Below are positions 53,044-61,884 of a stretch of DNA of 64,000 nucleotides, piece by piece. The stretch lies in contig CACIJW010000001.1 in assembly GCA_902587125.1 (NCBI GenBank), forward strand, positions 269,566-333,565, in the 5' to 3' direction. Source of the stretch: an uncultured Bacteroidota bacterium (GTDB taxonomy: Bacteria; Bacteroidota; Bacteroidia; Flavobacteriales; BACL11). The position numbers and the translations under genes were made by a program. The notes beneath the pieces are model-generated. The model was given only the letters and a program-made list of their open reading frames with translations, ran no database searches and was not told the origin of the DNA. How positions within the stretch are numbered: the stretch's first letter is position 1; every line of letters begins with the position of its first letter.

Positions 53044-55635
53044 TTAAATAGCCGGGTAGTTTTTTTTATAAAAATCTTTGTAGCCCTGTAAGTCTCTGTC
53101 TTTATAAAAATCTGAAAAGTTGTCTTTTGAAATTATTATTTTTTCAAAATTTAATTTTAACATTTCCTTCATAACTCCCTTGTCTGCTAAGGCCCTTAGC
53201 TCATAGTTTAGTGACCCATCATAATCCATATATGTTTTTATAATTAAGATGTGTTGGTCTAGACCCATCATCAATGAGCTAACCTCAATGGTTTGGGTGG
53301 AAAATTCTTTTTTGTTGAAGTCTGAAAAAACACTCATTAAATAGTTCATGTCGCTGTTTTCTTTTGGCATTACAAAAACTATCATGTGGTCATTGAGTAA
53401 ATTTAGCTTATATGGGCTTTTGTTAACTGCCAAGTAGTTTGATTCTTGTATAGATTCAGGGTTTTCAATGCTCTTTAACACCTCAGTATATTCTTCTCTC
53501 TCTTTTTGACCCAGGTCTTTGTTGCTTATAATTTTATTAATTTCTGCTATGGCTGAAGTAGTATCACCAAGCCTGTACATTGAAAGGGCTCTCAAAAAAA
53601 TCTCTTTATCAATCAGCGTTCGTGTTTTTATATTTGCAGTTAAGCTAATTACCTCTTTGTGGTTATCATTTAAAAAGCCGTCTATAATTGTTGAATAGTA
53701 CTCCTCATCTTTCGCTCTTTGTTTTTCACCACTAGAGACATAAACAGAATCGGCAAGAATTTTTGCATACTTTGACTTTGGAAAATTTGACATTATGATT
53801 TCTTTGGTCTCACGCGCAAGACTCTTTTTTTCTTTATTAACATGGTTTAAATATATGTTGTAGTAGGCGAGAGGAACATAAATTGTGTCAGAACTATATC
53901 TTCTGAAGATTTCGTAAAAAGTAGCGTTGCTTTTTTTATAGTCATCGAAATAGTCTCTGTAAATAATTGCTACTTGATATAGCGCTTCTTTTATTTTTTT
54001 ATTTGAAGCGATTACTTCTTTTTCGCTTTTTGGAATCTTAGAAAGATAGTAATTGGGGTTTTTCTTATCACTTAGTTGTTTTAGCTCATTTAACTGACCG
54101 CTTGTTAGTGTCGTGTCTTCCCCAAACTCATTTAAAACACCCTTGTCTCTCCTCCTCCAATCATCCTCTAATTTTCTTTTTCCCCACGTTTTTCTAAACT
54201 CAGAAAGCCCAAAGCTAAGTGTTGAGGGGTTGTAAAAGTACCACTTACCTCCTGATGTTTTGCTTCCAAACTGTTCTCTTGATCCATATCGGTTGTTTTC
54301 ATACATACTTTGTTCTGTAAGCATTTTCTGCTCTTTTTCTTTTTTTTCATTTTCGATTATGTTGTTTATAATCTCATTAACCAGTTCGAGCTGAATATTT
54401 TTTGGTAGTACTGAAAGAGCTATTAAGCTGTCTTGCAGGTAAACAATGTCTAGGTTAGTAATGAGTTTGTTTAGGTTTTGAGAGGTTTCAGAAATTTCAG
54501 CATATTTTTCGTCATTTTTATCTACATAAAAGACAGTACTGTCATAGTAAAGCCCGGCTTTTCTATATTCCTGCTTCCCGTAGTATATCTTAGCGAGGCT
54601 ATAAAAAGAGAGGGCTTTTTGAACGTCGTTTTCAAGACTGTATTTTGTTGAATTTAAAAGACTATTTATGCAGGCTGTTGTATCCATTTCAGCAATATCA
54701 ATTTCAGAAATGGTGAAATAAATTTGATCAAGATATTCTTTGTTTTTATCATCTTTCAACATTTTTTTTAAAGCTTCTTTTGACTTCCTTACGTTGATTC
54801 CGGTTTGAATTGAAGATTTTGCCAAATTCATTTTAGCGTTAAAAGTCATTTCGTAATCTGAGCTTTCTCTAATTACGTCTTCAAAAAGTTCGTACGCGTT
54901 TTTTTGATTTCCCACTTTTTGATAAACTTGTGCTAAAATATATTTGAACCTAGAAGCTTGTTTTTTGTTTGAAAGCTTAATACATTGCTTTAATTCATCT
55001 GATGCAAGAGAGTAGTTTTGTTGTTTTAAATAACAGTCTGCTATCGAACTATGCTTAAATAGTTTTGTTTTTTTATTTAGTGTTCTTTTTTTATTAAGCT
55101 CATCTATTAACACCTCGCAAGCTAAAAAGTCGTTTTTTTCAGAGTAAGCTCTTAAAGCAAAGATTTTGGCCTCATATGCTGTCTCTGTCTTTTTGAACTC
55201 ATCTATAATAAACAAAAATGTCTTTAACGCCTCATCAAATTCTCCTTTGTAAAAATAGGCTTTACCAATCATTAAGTAGTTGTCGTCTATCCACTTGCAA
55301 TACTCTTTCCCCTTTATTTTCATCGAATGCCTTTGAATAACTACAGAGCCTTTTCTTATCGCTTTATCCATATAAGAGTGCGCTGATTTGGACGCAGAAA
55401 GGTCTTTTTCTTTAAAAACAGTAATTATTTGACTGTAATCTTCTTCTGAATTTTGGTTGATTTTATCAAGCCCTTTTTTAATGCTTTCTTTGCCATTAAA
55501 GTACCCATTATATTTTGCTGTTGTATTGTGATATTGTCTGTTTACCCATCTGTTTTTCTTTGTTGAACAAGATGACAAGAACATAACAAGAAGCAATGAT
55601 TGTATAAGGAGCTGTTGTGTTGTTCGAGAATTCAT
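53044..55635 (-). CDS. porW: T9SS periplasmic lipoprotein PorW/SprE
   Basis: An 863-residue lipoprotein: the signal ends in FLSSC (Cys about 23). Just after it comes the family hallmark NRQYHNTTAKYNGYFNGKESI. A long TPR region follows (about 110-420), then KWYFYNPSTLSFGLSEFRK and a WGKRKLEDDWRR stretch (about 465-495), which I recognise from SprE/PorW, and further TPRs to the C-terminus. PorW/SprE is an outer-membrane lipoprotein of the periplasmic side needed for T9SS function and, in gliders, for motility. It lies upstream of bactofilin and the atp genes and is divergent from an M23 peptidase gene. Confidence 0.88.
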   Translation of the reverse strand: MNSRTTQQLLIQSLLLVMFLSSCSTKKNRWVNRQYHNTTAKYNGYFNGKESIKKGLDKINQNSEEDYSQIITVFKEKDLSASKSAHSYMDKAIRKGSVVIQRHSMKIKGKEYCKWIDDNYLMIGKAYFYKGEFDEALKTFLFIIDEFKKTETAYEAKIFALRAYSEKNDFLACEVLIDELNKKRTLNKKTKLFKHSSIADCYLKQQNYSLASDELKQCIKLSNKKQASRFKYILAQVYQKVGNQKNAYELFEDVIRESSDYEMTFNAKMNLAKSSIQTGINVRKSKEALKKMLKDDKNKEYLDQIYFTISEIDIAEMDTTACINSLLNSTKYSLENDVQKALSFYSLAKIYYGKQEYRKAGLYYDSTVFYVDKNDEKYAEISETSQNLNKLITNLDIVYLQDSLIALSVLPKNIQLELVNEIINNIIENEKKEKEQKMLTEQSMYENNRYGSREQFGSKTSGGKWYFYNPSTLSFGLSEFRKTWGKRKLEDDWRRRDKGVLNEFGEDTTLTSGQLNELKQLSDKKNPNYYLSKIPKSEKEVIASNKKIKEALYQVAIIYRDYFDDYKKSNATFYEIFRRYSSDTIYVPLAYYNIYLNHVNKEKKSLARETKEIIMSNFPKSKYAKILADSVYVSSGEKQRAKDEEYYSTIIDGFLNDNHKEVISLTANIKTRTLIDKEIFLRALSMYRLGDTTSAIAEINKIISNKDLGQKEREEYTEVLKSIENPESIQESNYLAVNKSPYKLNLLNDHMIVFVMPKENSDMNYLMSVFSDFNKKEFSTQTIEVSSLMMGLDQHILIIKTYMDYDGSLNYELRALADKGVMKEMLKLNFEKIIISKDNFSDFYKDRDLQGYKDFYKKNYPAI

Positions 55636-55668
55636 TAAGACATTAACTATTATTATAGTTTTTTATTA

Positions 55669-55676
55669 CAAATTTA
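55669..55676 (-). promoter_or_regulatory. Possible -7 element for porW
   Basis: The minus strand reads TAAATTTG, an exact TAnnTTTG match, 33 bp before the porW ATG in the 104-bp divergent gap. No TTG at the usual -33 spacing. Confidence 0.38.
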
Positions 55677-55706
55677 TCTTAAAAATAAATATGTTTATAA
55701 TTTATG

Positions 55707-55723
55707 ATATTTGTGACAAATAT
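55707..55723. promoter_or_regulatory. 17-bp palindrome in the porW/M23 divergent gap
   Basis: ATATTTGT-G-ACAAATAT is a perfect 8-bp inverted repeat with a 1-bp centre. It lies between two divergent genes, 16 bp before the M23 start and beyond the porW -7 candidate, the usual setting for a dimeric regulator. No regulator can be named. Confidence 0.35.
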
Positions 55724-55739
55724 AGATTAGCTAATAAAA

Positions 55740-56567
55740 TTGGAAAAAAAGAATAAGTTTTTTCGCTTTGCAATAATAAATGACAATAGCCTAGAGGAGA
55801 TTTTTAATATTAAGTTTTCTAGAGCTAGTCTATTGTGGCTAACATCTGCTGTTTTACTAGCCGTGTCTGTTGTTTTTGTATTACTACTTGGCTACACCCC
55901 CTTACGAAACCTGATACCTGGAAAGTCTAAAACTCATGTGCAAAATGAATTAATAACGATGATTCAAAAGGCCGACTCTCTTGAAAAAAGTCTTGGCAAC
56001 TATGGCCTTTACACAAAAAATCTAAAAAAAGTTCTTTCAGACAGTGTTTCTCTTGATAGTGTTAAGGATCTGTTTGAAGAGGGTTTTATAGTAAAAGGGG
56101 TTGATTTTAAACCTTCTGTTGAAGATTCTATTTTAAGGGCTGAGGTAGAGGCTGAAGAAAGCATAAGTTTAAACTCTAATTTAAAGGAAAAAAAACTGAG
56201 CGGCTTTTTTATAAAGCCTGTTGACGGGTTGATTACCGAAGAGTTCAATAAAAAGATTGGTCATTTTGGAGTTGATGTTGTTTCAAAAAAAGGAGCATTT
56301 ATTTCTTCCATTGATGACGGAATGGTTCTGTTTAGCTCATGGACTCACGAATTTGGGTATGTTCTTATTATCAAGCACCAAAACAGCTTTATATCATTTT
56401 ACAAGCATAACTCTGAGGTTTTTAAATCAAAAGGGGACTATGTAAAGTCTGGTGAAACAATCGCTATTATTGGAAATTCTGGAAAATATTCTACTGGGCC
56501 TCACTTGCATTTTGAGCTTTGGAAAGGCTCTTCGCCTGTAAACCCAATGAATTATATTTTATTTTAA
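55740..56567 (+). CDS. M23-family metallopeptidase (canonical LytM)
   Basis: A 275-residue protein begun at a TTG; the only upstream alternatives before an in-frame stop are poor. An N-terminal cytoplasmic stub FFRFAIINDNSLEEIFNIK precedes a transmembrane helix (about 30-50), a short coiled region and a LytM domain with both zinc motifs intact: HFGVD (about 175-179) and GPHLHFELW (about 252-260). It should cut peptidoglycan cross-bridges. The next gene starts directly after the stop codon (TAAATG). Unlike the two other LytM proteins here, its active site is canonical. Confidence 0.9.
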   Translation: MEKKNKFFRFAIINDNSLEEIFNIKFSRASLLWLTSAVLLAVSVVFVLLLGYTPLRNLIPGKSKTHVQNELITMIQKADSLEKSLGNYGLYTKNLKKVLSDSVSLDSVKDLFEEGFIVKGVDFKPSVEDSILRAEVEAEESISLNSNLKEKKLSGFFIKPVDGLITEEFNKKIGHFGVDVVSKKGAFISSIDDGMVLFSSWTHEFGYVLIIKHQNSFISFYKHNSEVFKSKGDYVKSGETIAIIGNSGKYSTGPHLHFELWKGSSPVNPMNYILF

Positions 56568-58067
56568 ATGAGTTTGAAAAGCATTCTTGCGTATCCTTTT
56601 GCATACATTGTCAAATTAAGAAATGATCGGTGGATAAAAAACCCTCTTAAGTTTCAAAAAAAGACTTTTCACAAGCTGATAAAAAAGGCGAAAAAAACAA
56701 CTTTCGGAATTGATCATAGTTTCGAGAACATAAAAACATACGAAGATTGGAAAAAAAACGTGCCAATTAGAGATTATGAGGGGCTCAAGGAATATGTTGA
56801 TTTAGTTGTAGACGGAAAGAATGATGTTTTATGGCCTGGTAAGCCTCAATATTTTTGCAAAACTTCAGGAACAACTTCTGGCGCCAAATACATTCCCTTA
56901 ACAAAAGAGGCGCTTCCGTTTCACATTAAAGCTGCTCGCGATGCAATTCTTTCTTTCATATATGAAACAAAAAAAACTGCTGTTGTAAATGGAAAAATGA
57001 TTTTTCTTCAAGGAAGCCCTGATCTGGAAAACATAAATGGTGTTTTAACCGGACGCCTTTCTGGAATAACCGCGCATCATATTCCCAAATACTTACAAAA
57101 AAACAGGCTTCCAAGTCTTGCCACTAACCGCATTGAAAACTGGGAAGATAAGGTTGATGCAATTGTGGATGAAACCATAAATCAGCCTATGAGCATAATT
57201 GGAGGCATCCCCCCTTGGGTTCAAATGTATTTTGAAAGGCTTTCAACAAAAAGCAACAAAAAGATAAAAGATTTATTTAGCAACTTCTCTCTATACATAT
57301 ACGGAGGTGTTAATTATGAGCCCTATCGAGAAAGCATTGAGTCTATAATAGGCGAAAAGGTGCCTTCTGTGGAGCTTTTTCCTGCTTCTGAAGGGTTTAT
57401 AGCTTATCAAAACTCTCAAAAAGATGATGGTCTTTTGCTTTGTGTTAATCATGGTGTTTTTTATGAGTTTGTTGAGGCAAGCACTTTCTTTGATAAAAAG
57501 CCAAAAAGGGTTTCTTTAGATGGTGTTTCTTTAAACGTAAACTACGTTCTGATTCTCAACACAAACTCTGGGCTTTGGGGCTATAACATTGGGGATACTG
57601 TTATGTTTGTAAGCTTAACCCCTTACAAATTAATTGTAACCGGAAGGATTAAACATTTCACCTCAGCTTTTGGAGAACATGTAATTGGAAGCGAAGTTGA
57701 GAGTGCTCTTTCAGAGGCAAGTAAGATATATAGTTGTGGGGTAACTGAATTTCATGTCGCACCAGTAGTTGCCCCAAAAGAAGGTGGGCCGCACCATGAA
57801 TGGCTCATTGAGTTTGATAAAGAACCAGAATCTTTAACTAATTTTGCAAATGAGATTGATAAAAACATGCAAAAAATTAATTCTTATTACTGCGATCTAG
57901 TAAAGGGTGGTGTTTTGGACAGTTTAAAAATTAGGGTTATCGAGAAAGGGGGGTTCGTTCAACACATGAAAAGTATTGGTAAGCTTGGTGGGCAAAATAA
58001 AGTGCCAAGGCTTGCAAATGACAGAGGAGTAGCAGACAACTTATTAAGTTATGAAAAAAAAGGTTAA
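56568..58067 (+). CDS. GH3-family acyl-acid-amido synthetase-like protein
   Basis: A 499-residue member of the GH3/ANL superfamily. Visible motifs are the ATP-binding TSGTTSGAKYIPLT (about 104-117), YGGVNYEPY (about 246-254) and YNIGDTVMFV with GRIKHFTSAFGEHV further on. Plant GH3 enzymes adenylate auxin or jasmonate and join them to amino acids. The bacterial substrate is unknown; an acyl-adenylation/ligation reaction is likely. It follows the M23 gene without a gap, and dxr begins 17 bp before its stop. Confidence 0.88.
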   Translation: MSLKSILAYPFAYIVKLRNDRWIKNPLKFQKKTFHKLIKKAKKTTFGIDHSFENIKTYEDWKKNVPIRDYEGLKEYVDLVVDGKNDVLWPGKPQYFCKTSGTTSGAKYIPLTKEALPFHIKAARDAILSFIYETKKTAVVNGKMIFLQGSPDLENINGVLTGRLSGITAHHIPKYLQKNRLPSLATNRIENWEDKVDAIVDETINQPMSIIGGIPPWVQMYFERLSTKSNKKIKDLFSNFSLYIYGGVNYEPYRESIESIIGEKVPSVELFPASEGFIAYQNSQKDDGLLLCVNHGVFYEFVEASTFFDKKPKRVSLDGVSLNVNYVLILNTNSGLWGYNIGDTVMFVSLTPYKLIVTGRIKHFTSAFGEHVIGSEVESALSEASKIYSCGVTEFHVAPVVAPKEGGPHHEWLIEFDKEPESLTNFANEIDKNMQKINSYYCDLVKGGVLDSLKIRVIEKGGFVQHMKSIGKLGGQNKVPRLANDRGVADNLLSYEKKG

Positions 58068-59211
58068 CATCGGTATACTTGGCTCAACCGGCTCGATTGG
58101 AACACAAGCCTTACAAGTTATTAGTGAATGCAAGTCAATAGATTATTCGGTAGACTTTTTAACTGCTAATAATAATTTTAAACTTTTAATACAACAGGCT
58201 ATCAAACACAGGCCAAAAAGTGTCGTGATAGCTAATGAGGCTCATATAGAGGAAATTAAAAAGCAGCTCAAGGGGTTAGATATATCTGTCTACAGCGGAG
58301 CTTCGTCTCTTGAAAAGGTTGTTGAAACCGAAACGACAAATATTGTCTTAACGGCCTTAGTTGGTTTTAGCGGATTAAAACCAACGATTAATGCTATTAA
58401 GTGTGGGAAAAAAATTGCATTAGCCAATAAAGAAACCCTAGTTGTTGCTGGCGAACTAATAATGAGCTTATGCAAAAAGGAAGGTGTTCCAATTATACCT
58501 GTTGACTCTGAACACTCAGCTATTTTTCAATGTCTTCAAGGAGAGCCACAAAGACATGTTGATTCTTTAATATTAACAGCTTCAGGAGGGCCTTTCGTTG
58601 GAAAAAAAAGAGACAGTTTGAAAAATATACAGGTCAGGGATGCTTTAAATCACCCCAACTGGGAAATGGGAGCAAAGATTACTATTGATTCTGCCTCTCT
58701 AATGAATAAAGGTTTAGAAGTAATAGAGGCAATGTGGCTGTTTGACATCAGCGCCAAAAATATAGAGGTGGTTGTTCACAGGCAGTCCATTATTCATTCT
58801 GCCGTTCGTTTTATTGACGGCTCTATAGTGGCTCAACTCGGCTACCCTGACATGAAACTACCTATACATTATGCATTATCATTTCCACAAAGACAACCGT
58901 CGAGCTTAAAAAAATTTGACTTCTTAGACTACCCGAACCTTTCATTTGAAGAGCCTGACCACAAAACATTTAAAAACTTATCTCTAGCTTTTCTTGCAGC
59001 CAATAAAGGAGGAAGCGTTCCTTGTGTTTTAAACGCAGCTAATGAAGTTGTTATTCAGGCTTTTTTGGAAGAAAGAATTAGTTTTTTAAAGATGTCCGAT
59101 ATCATTGAAAATTGCATGGAAAAAATTAACTTTGTAAAAAAGCCTGATCTCAAATCATTGATTGATATTGATCAGGAAACTAGATTTTTAGCAAATAGCC
59201 TTATTAAATGA
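58051..59211 (+). CDS. dxr: 1-deoxy-D-xylulose-5-phosphate reductoisomerase
   Basis: A 386-residue enzyme with the NADPH-binding GILGSTGSIGTQALQVI (residues 8-24), the metal-binding PVDSEHSAIFQCL (about 149-161, Asp and Glu ligands), TASGGPF (about 178-184) and HPNWEMGAKITIDSASLMNK (about 201-220). It converts DXP to MEP, the committed step after Dxs. It overlaps rseP by 4 bp, a common pairing in bacteria. Confidence 0.97.
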   Translation: MKKKVNIGILGSTGSIGTQALQVISECKSIDYSVDFLTANNNFKLLIQQAIKHRPKSVVIANEAHIEEIKKQLKGLDISVYSGASSLEKVVETETTNIVLTALVGFSGLKPTINAIKCGKKIALANKETLVVAGELIMSLCKKEGVPIIPVDSEHSAIFQCLQGEPQRHVDSLILTASGGPFVGKKRDSLKNIQVRDALNHPNWEMGAKITIDSASLMNKGLEVIEAMWLFDISAKNIEVVVHRQSIIHSAVRFIDGSIVAQLGYPDMKLPIHYALSFPQRQPSSLKKFDFLDYPNLSFEEPDHKTFKNLSLAFLAANKGGSVPCVLNAANEVVIQAFLEERISFLKMSDIIENCMEKINFVKKPDLKSLIDIDQETRFLANSLIK

Positions 59212-60548
59212 TATTTTTAATTAAAGCCTCTCAATTGTTACTAAGCTTGTCAATACTTGTTGTTTTGCATGAGCTAGGTCACTTTTTGCCTGCCAAATAT
59301 TTTAAAACAAAGGTTGAGAAGTTCTATCTTTTCTTTGACCCTTGGGTTTCAGTTTTCAAAAAAAAGGTTGGAGACACTGAATATGGAATCGGATGGCTTC
59401 CTCTTGGTGGCTATGTAAAAATAGCGGGGATGATTGACGAGTCAATGGACAAAGAACAGATGAAAAAAGAGCCTGAAAGCTGGGAGTTTCGCTCAAAACC
59501 CGCCTGGCAAAGACTTATCATCATGCTGGGTGGTGTGGCGGTGAATTTTTTGCTTGGTATTTTTATTTACTCTATGACCTTATACGCTTATGGGGACAAA
59601 TACCTCCCAAACCAAAGCTTAAGCAATGGGGTATGGTGTGTTGACGACATGGCTTATTCTCTTGGCTTTGAAGATGGTGATAAAATTATTTCGATTGATA
59701 ACAAAAAGCCTGACAGGTTTTCCTCAATTTTAGAATCCCTTCTTTTAGGAAGCGAGGTTCTAATTGATCGAGGAGGCTCGTTAATTAAGATGTCTTTGCC
59801 TAAAGACTTCGCAAAACAATTAATTGAAAACCAGCCCTCAATGCTGTTTTATCCAAGAATACCTGCTGTGGTAAAAGAAGTTCTAAAGGGCTCCAGCGCC
59901 GAAAAGGCAGGTTTGTTAAGCGGTGATAAAATTATTGCTGTAAACGACACCGAGATATTTTTTTTTGATGAACTAAAAAGGTCCTTAGAAAAATATAAAG
60001 AACAGAGCATTTCATTAACCATAAAAAGAGAAGGTGATGTTGAATCAATAAAGGTTGGTGTTGATGCTGAAGGAAAAATAGGTTATCAAGCCTTAATTCC
60101 TTCTATAAGCCAGCTTTCAGAAATGGGTATATACAAGTTAAAAACTGCCAATTTTTCCTTTTTTGAATCACTACCTGCGGGCTACAAAAAAGCCAAAAGC
60201 AAACTGGGCAGTTATGTGGATCAGTTCAAATTAATACTTAAGCCTAGTACGGGAGCATATAAGGGATTAGGTGGTTTTGGGGCAATAGGAAACTTGTTTC
60301 CAGCTGTATGGGACTGGGAGGTCTTTTGGAACCTAACCGCTTTTTTGTCTTTGATGTTAGCCTTTATGAATTTGCTTCCCATTCCCGCGCTAGACGGAGG
60401 TCATGTGGTTTTCTTATTATACGAAATAGTAGTTGGAAAGCCCGCGCCTGAAAAGGTAATGGAGTACGCTCAGGTTGTTGGAATGGTTATTTTATTGAGT
60501 TTGTTAGTTTATGCTAACGGTAACGATATAGCAAGGCTGTTATTCTAA
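59208..60548 (+). CDS. rseP: RIP/site-2 metalloprotease RseP
   Basis: A 446-residue membrane zinc protease with HELGH at residues 21-25 in the first helix, a PDZ domain (about 215-285, EVLKGSSAEKAGLLSGDKII) and the second metal-ligand motif NLLPIPALDGGH (about 390-401). It cuts transmembrane anchors such as anti-sigma factors or signal-peptide remnants inside the membrane. It overlaps dxr by 4 bp and shares one base with the antiporter gene. Confidence 0.95.
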   Translation: MIFLIKASQLLLSLSILVVLHELGHFLPAKYFKTKVEKFYLFFDPWVSVFKKKVGDTEYGIGWLPLGGYVKIAGMIDESMDKEQMKKEPESWEFRSKPAWQRLIIMLGGVAVNFLLGIFIYSMTLYAYGDKYLPNQSLSNGVWCVDDMAYSLGFEDGDKIISIDNKKPDRFSSILESLLLGSEVLIDRGGSLIKMSLPKDFAKQLIENQPSMLFYPRIPAVVKEVLKGSSAEKAGLLSGDKIIAVNDTEIFFFDELKRSLEKYKEQSISLTIKREGDVESIKVGVDAEGKIGYQALIPSISQLSEMGIYKLKTANFSFFESLPAGYKKAKSKLGSYVDQFKLILKPSTGAYKGLGGFGAIGNLFPAVWDWEVFWNLTAFLSLMLAFMNLLPIPALDGGHVVFLLYEIVVGKPAPEKVMEYAQVVGMVILLSLLVYANGNDIARLLF

Positions 60549-61873
60549 TGGAAAATCTAAGCTCATACGGATTGATCATTATATTTTCTTTAACGATTAT
60601 TCTTTCCTATTTTTTTAATCTAATTTCAAGCAGGTCAGGCGTACCTTCTGTTTTAATGCTTATACTTCTAGGAATGGTTGTAAATTTTGGTTTGAATATG
60701 ATGAATTATGACAAACCCAACCTTGGCCCCATACTAGAAATTCTTGGGGTGGTCGGATTGATTTTAATTGTTTTAGAAGCCGCGCTGGACCTAGAGCTTG
60801 TTAAAAACAAGGTTGGGCTGATTGTCAAGTCCTTTACCGCTGCTTTGTTAGGTCTTGCGGCGACCGCTTATCTAGGGGCTGTTATTCTACAAGCTTTATT
60901 TAATCTCGATTTTGAAACCTCTTTACTTTTTACCATTCCTCTTTCTGTATTGAGCTCTGCCATAATTATTCCTAGTTTAGAGGGGCTGTCTGAGTATAAA
61001 AAAGAGTTTATGATATATGAAAGCACTTTCTCCGACATCTTAGGAATCGTTGCCTTCTACAGCGTGTTGTCGCTTGCTGAAAGTGATTCAAACTCTGGTG
61101 TTTATGAAGAAGTTGCTGGTAACTTGTTGCTCACAGTATTTTTTTCGGTGATAATTAGTTATGTTTTAATTTATATTTTTCAGAACTTAAAAGGTCATGC
61201 CAAACTGTTTTTGCTGATATCTGTTTTGCTTTTACTTTATGCTGTAGGTAAAATTTTTCACCTTTCTCCACTAATAATAATTTTAATGTTTGGTGTGATA
61301 TTAAACAACTACTCCTCGTTTTTCAGAGGGGGTTTATCAAAACTAATAAAGCGAGAACAAATGGATCATGTTTTAGGCGACTTTAAAGTAATTACCGCTG
61401 AATCTGCTTTTGTTGTCAGAACGTTCTTTTTTATAATTTTCGGCTGGAGTGTTTCTTTGATTTCTGTTTTTAATCTTAAAGTAATTTTAATTGGTTTTGC
61501 ATTATTAGTAATTATTTATTTGTGCAGGGCTGTTGTTCTTTTCTCAGTTTCAGGAAAAAAAATAATACCACAACTATACCTTGCCCCCAGAGGTTTAATT
61601 AGTGTTTTATTATTTTACAAGATTCCCCCTCACTTTAAGAGTGGCTTAGAGTTTGAGCCATATCTCCTTTTTATAATTATAGCAACATGCTTAGTGATGA
61701 GCTGGTCTCTTATCAGACAAAAAAACAAATCAAGCGAATTAGAGTTGGTTAGTGGCGATTTAGACGATATTAAAAACGACTCTGAATCTAGTAATAGCTT
61801 ATTAAATGATGATATTACTGAAGAGGTTAATGAAGAAAAAACAGTCGTAGAAGAGATTGATAAAGAATTTTAA
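60548..61873 (+). CDS. Cation/proton antiporter (CPA family)
   Basis: A 441-residue membrane protein with about 12 helices; the early region GVPSVLMLILLGMVVNFGL (about 30-48) and LEILGVVGLILIVLEAALDLEL (about 63-84) are typical of CPA1/CPA2 Na+(K+)/H+ exchangers. The acidic C-terminal tail (about 400-441, rich in D/E/S/N) is cytoplasmic. It exchanges monovalent cations for protons; ion specificity unknown. It begins on the last base of the rseP stop (TAATG) and ends 11 bp before the ALDH gene. Confidence 0.87.
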   Translation: MENLSSYGLIIIFSLTIILSYFFNLISSRSGVPSVLMLILLGMVVNFGLNMMNYDKPNLGPILEILGVVGLILIVLEAALDLELVKNKVGLIVKSFTAALLGLAATAYLGAVILQALFNLDFETSLLFTIPLSVLSSAIIIPSLEGLSEYKKEFMIYESTFSDILGIVAFYSVLSLAESDSNSGVYEEVAGNLLLTVFFSVIISYVLIYIFQNLKGHAKLFLLISVLLLLYAVGKIFHLSPLIIILMFGVILNNYSSFFRGGLSKLIKREQMDHVLGDFKVITAESAFVVRTFFFIIFGWSVSLISVFNLKVILIGFALLVIIYLCRAVVLFSVSGKKIIPQLYLAPRGLISVLLFYKIPPHFKSGLEFEPYLLFIIIATCLVMSWSLIRQKNKSSELELVSGDLDDIKNDSESSNSLLNDDITEEVNEEKTVVEEIDKEF

Positions 61874-61884
61874 AAACAATACAA

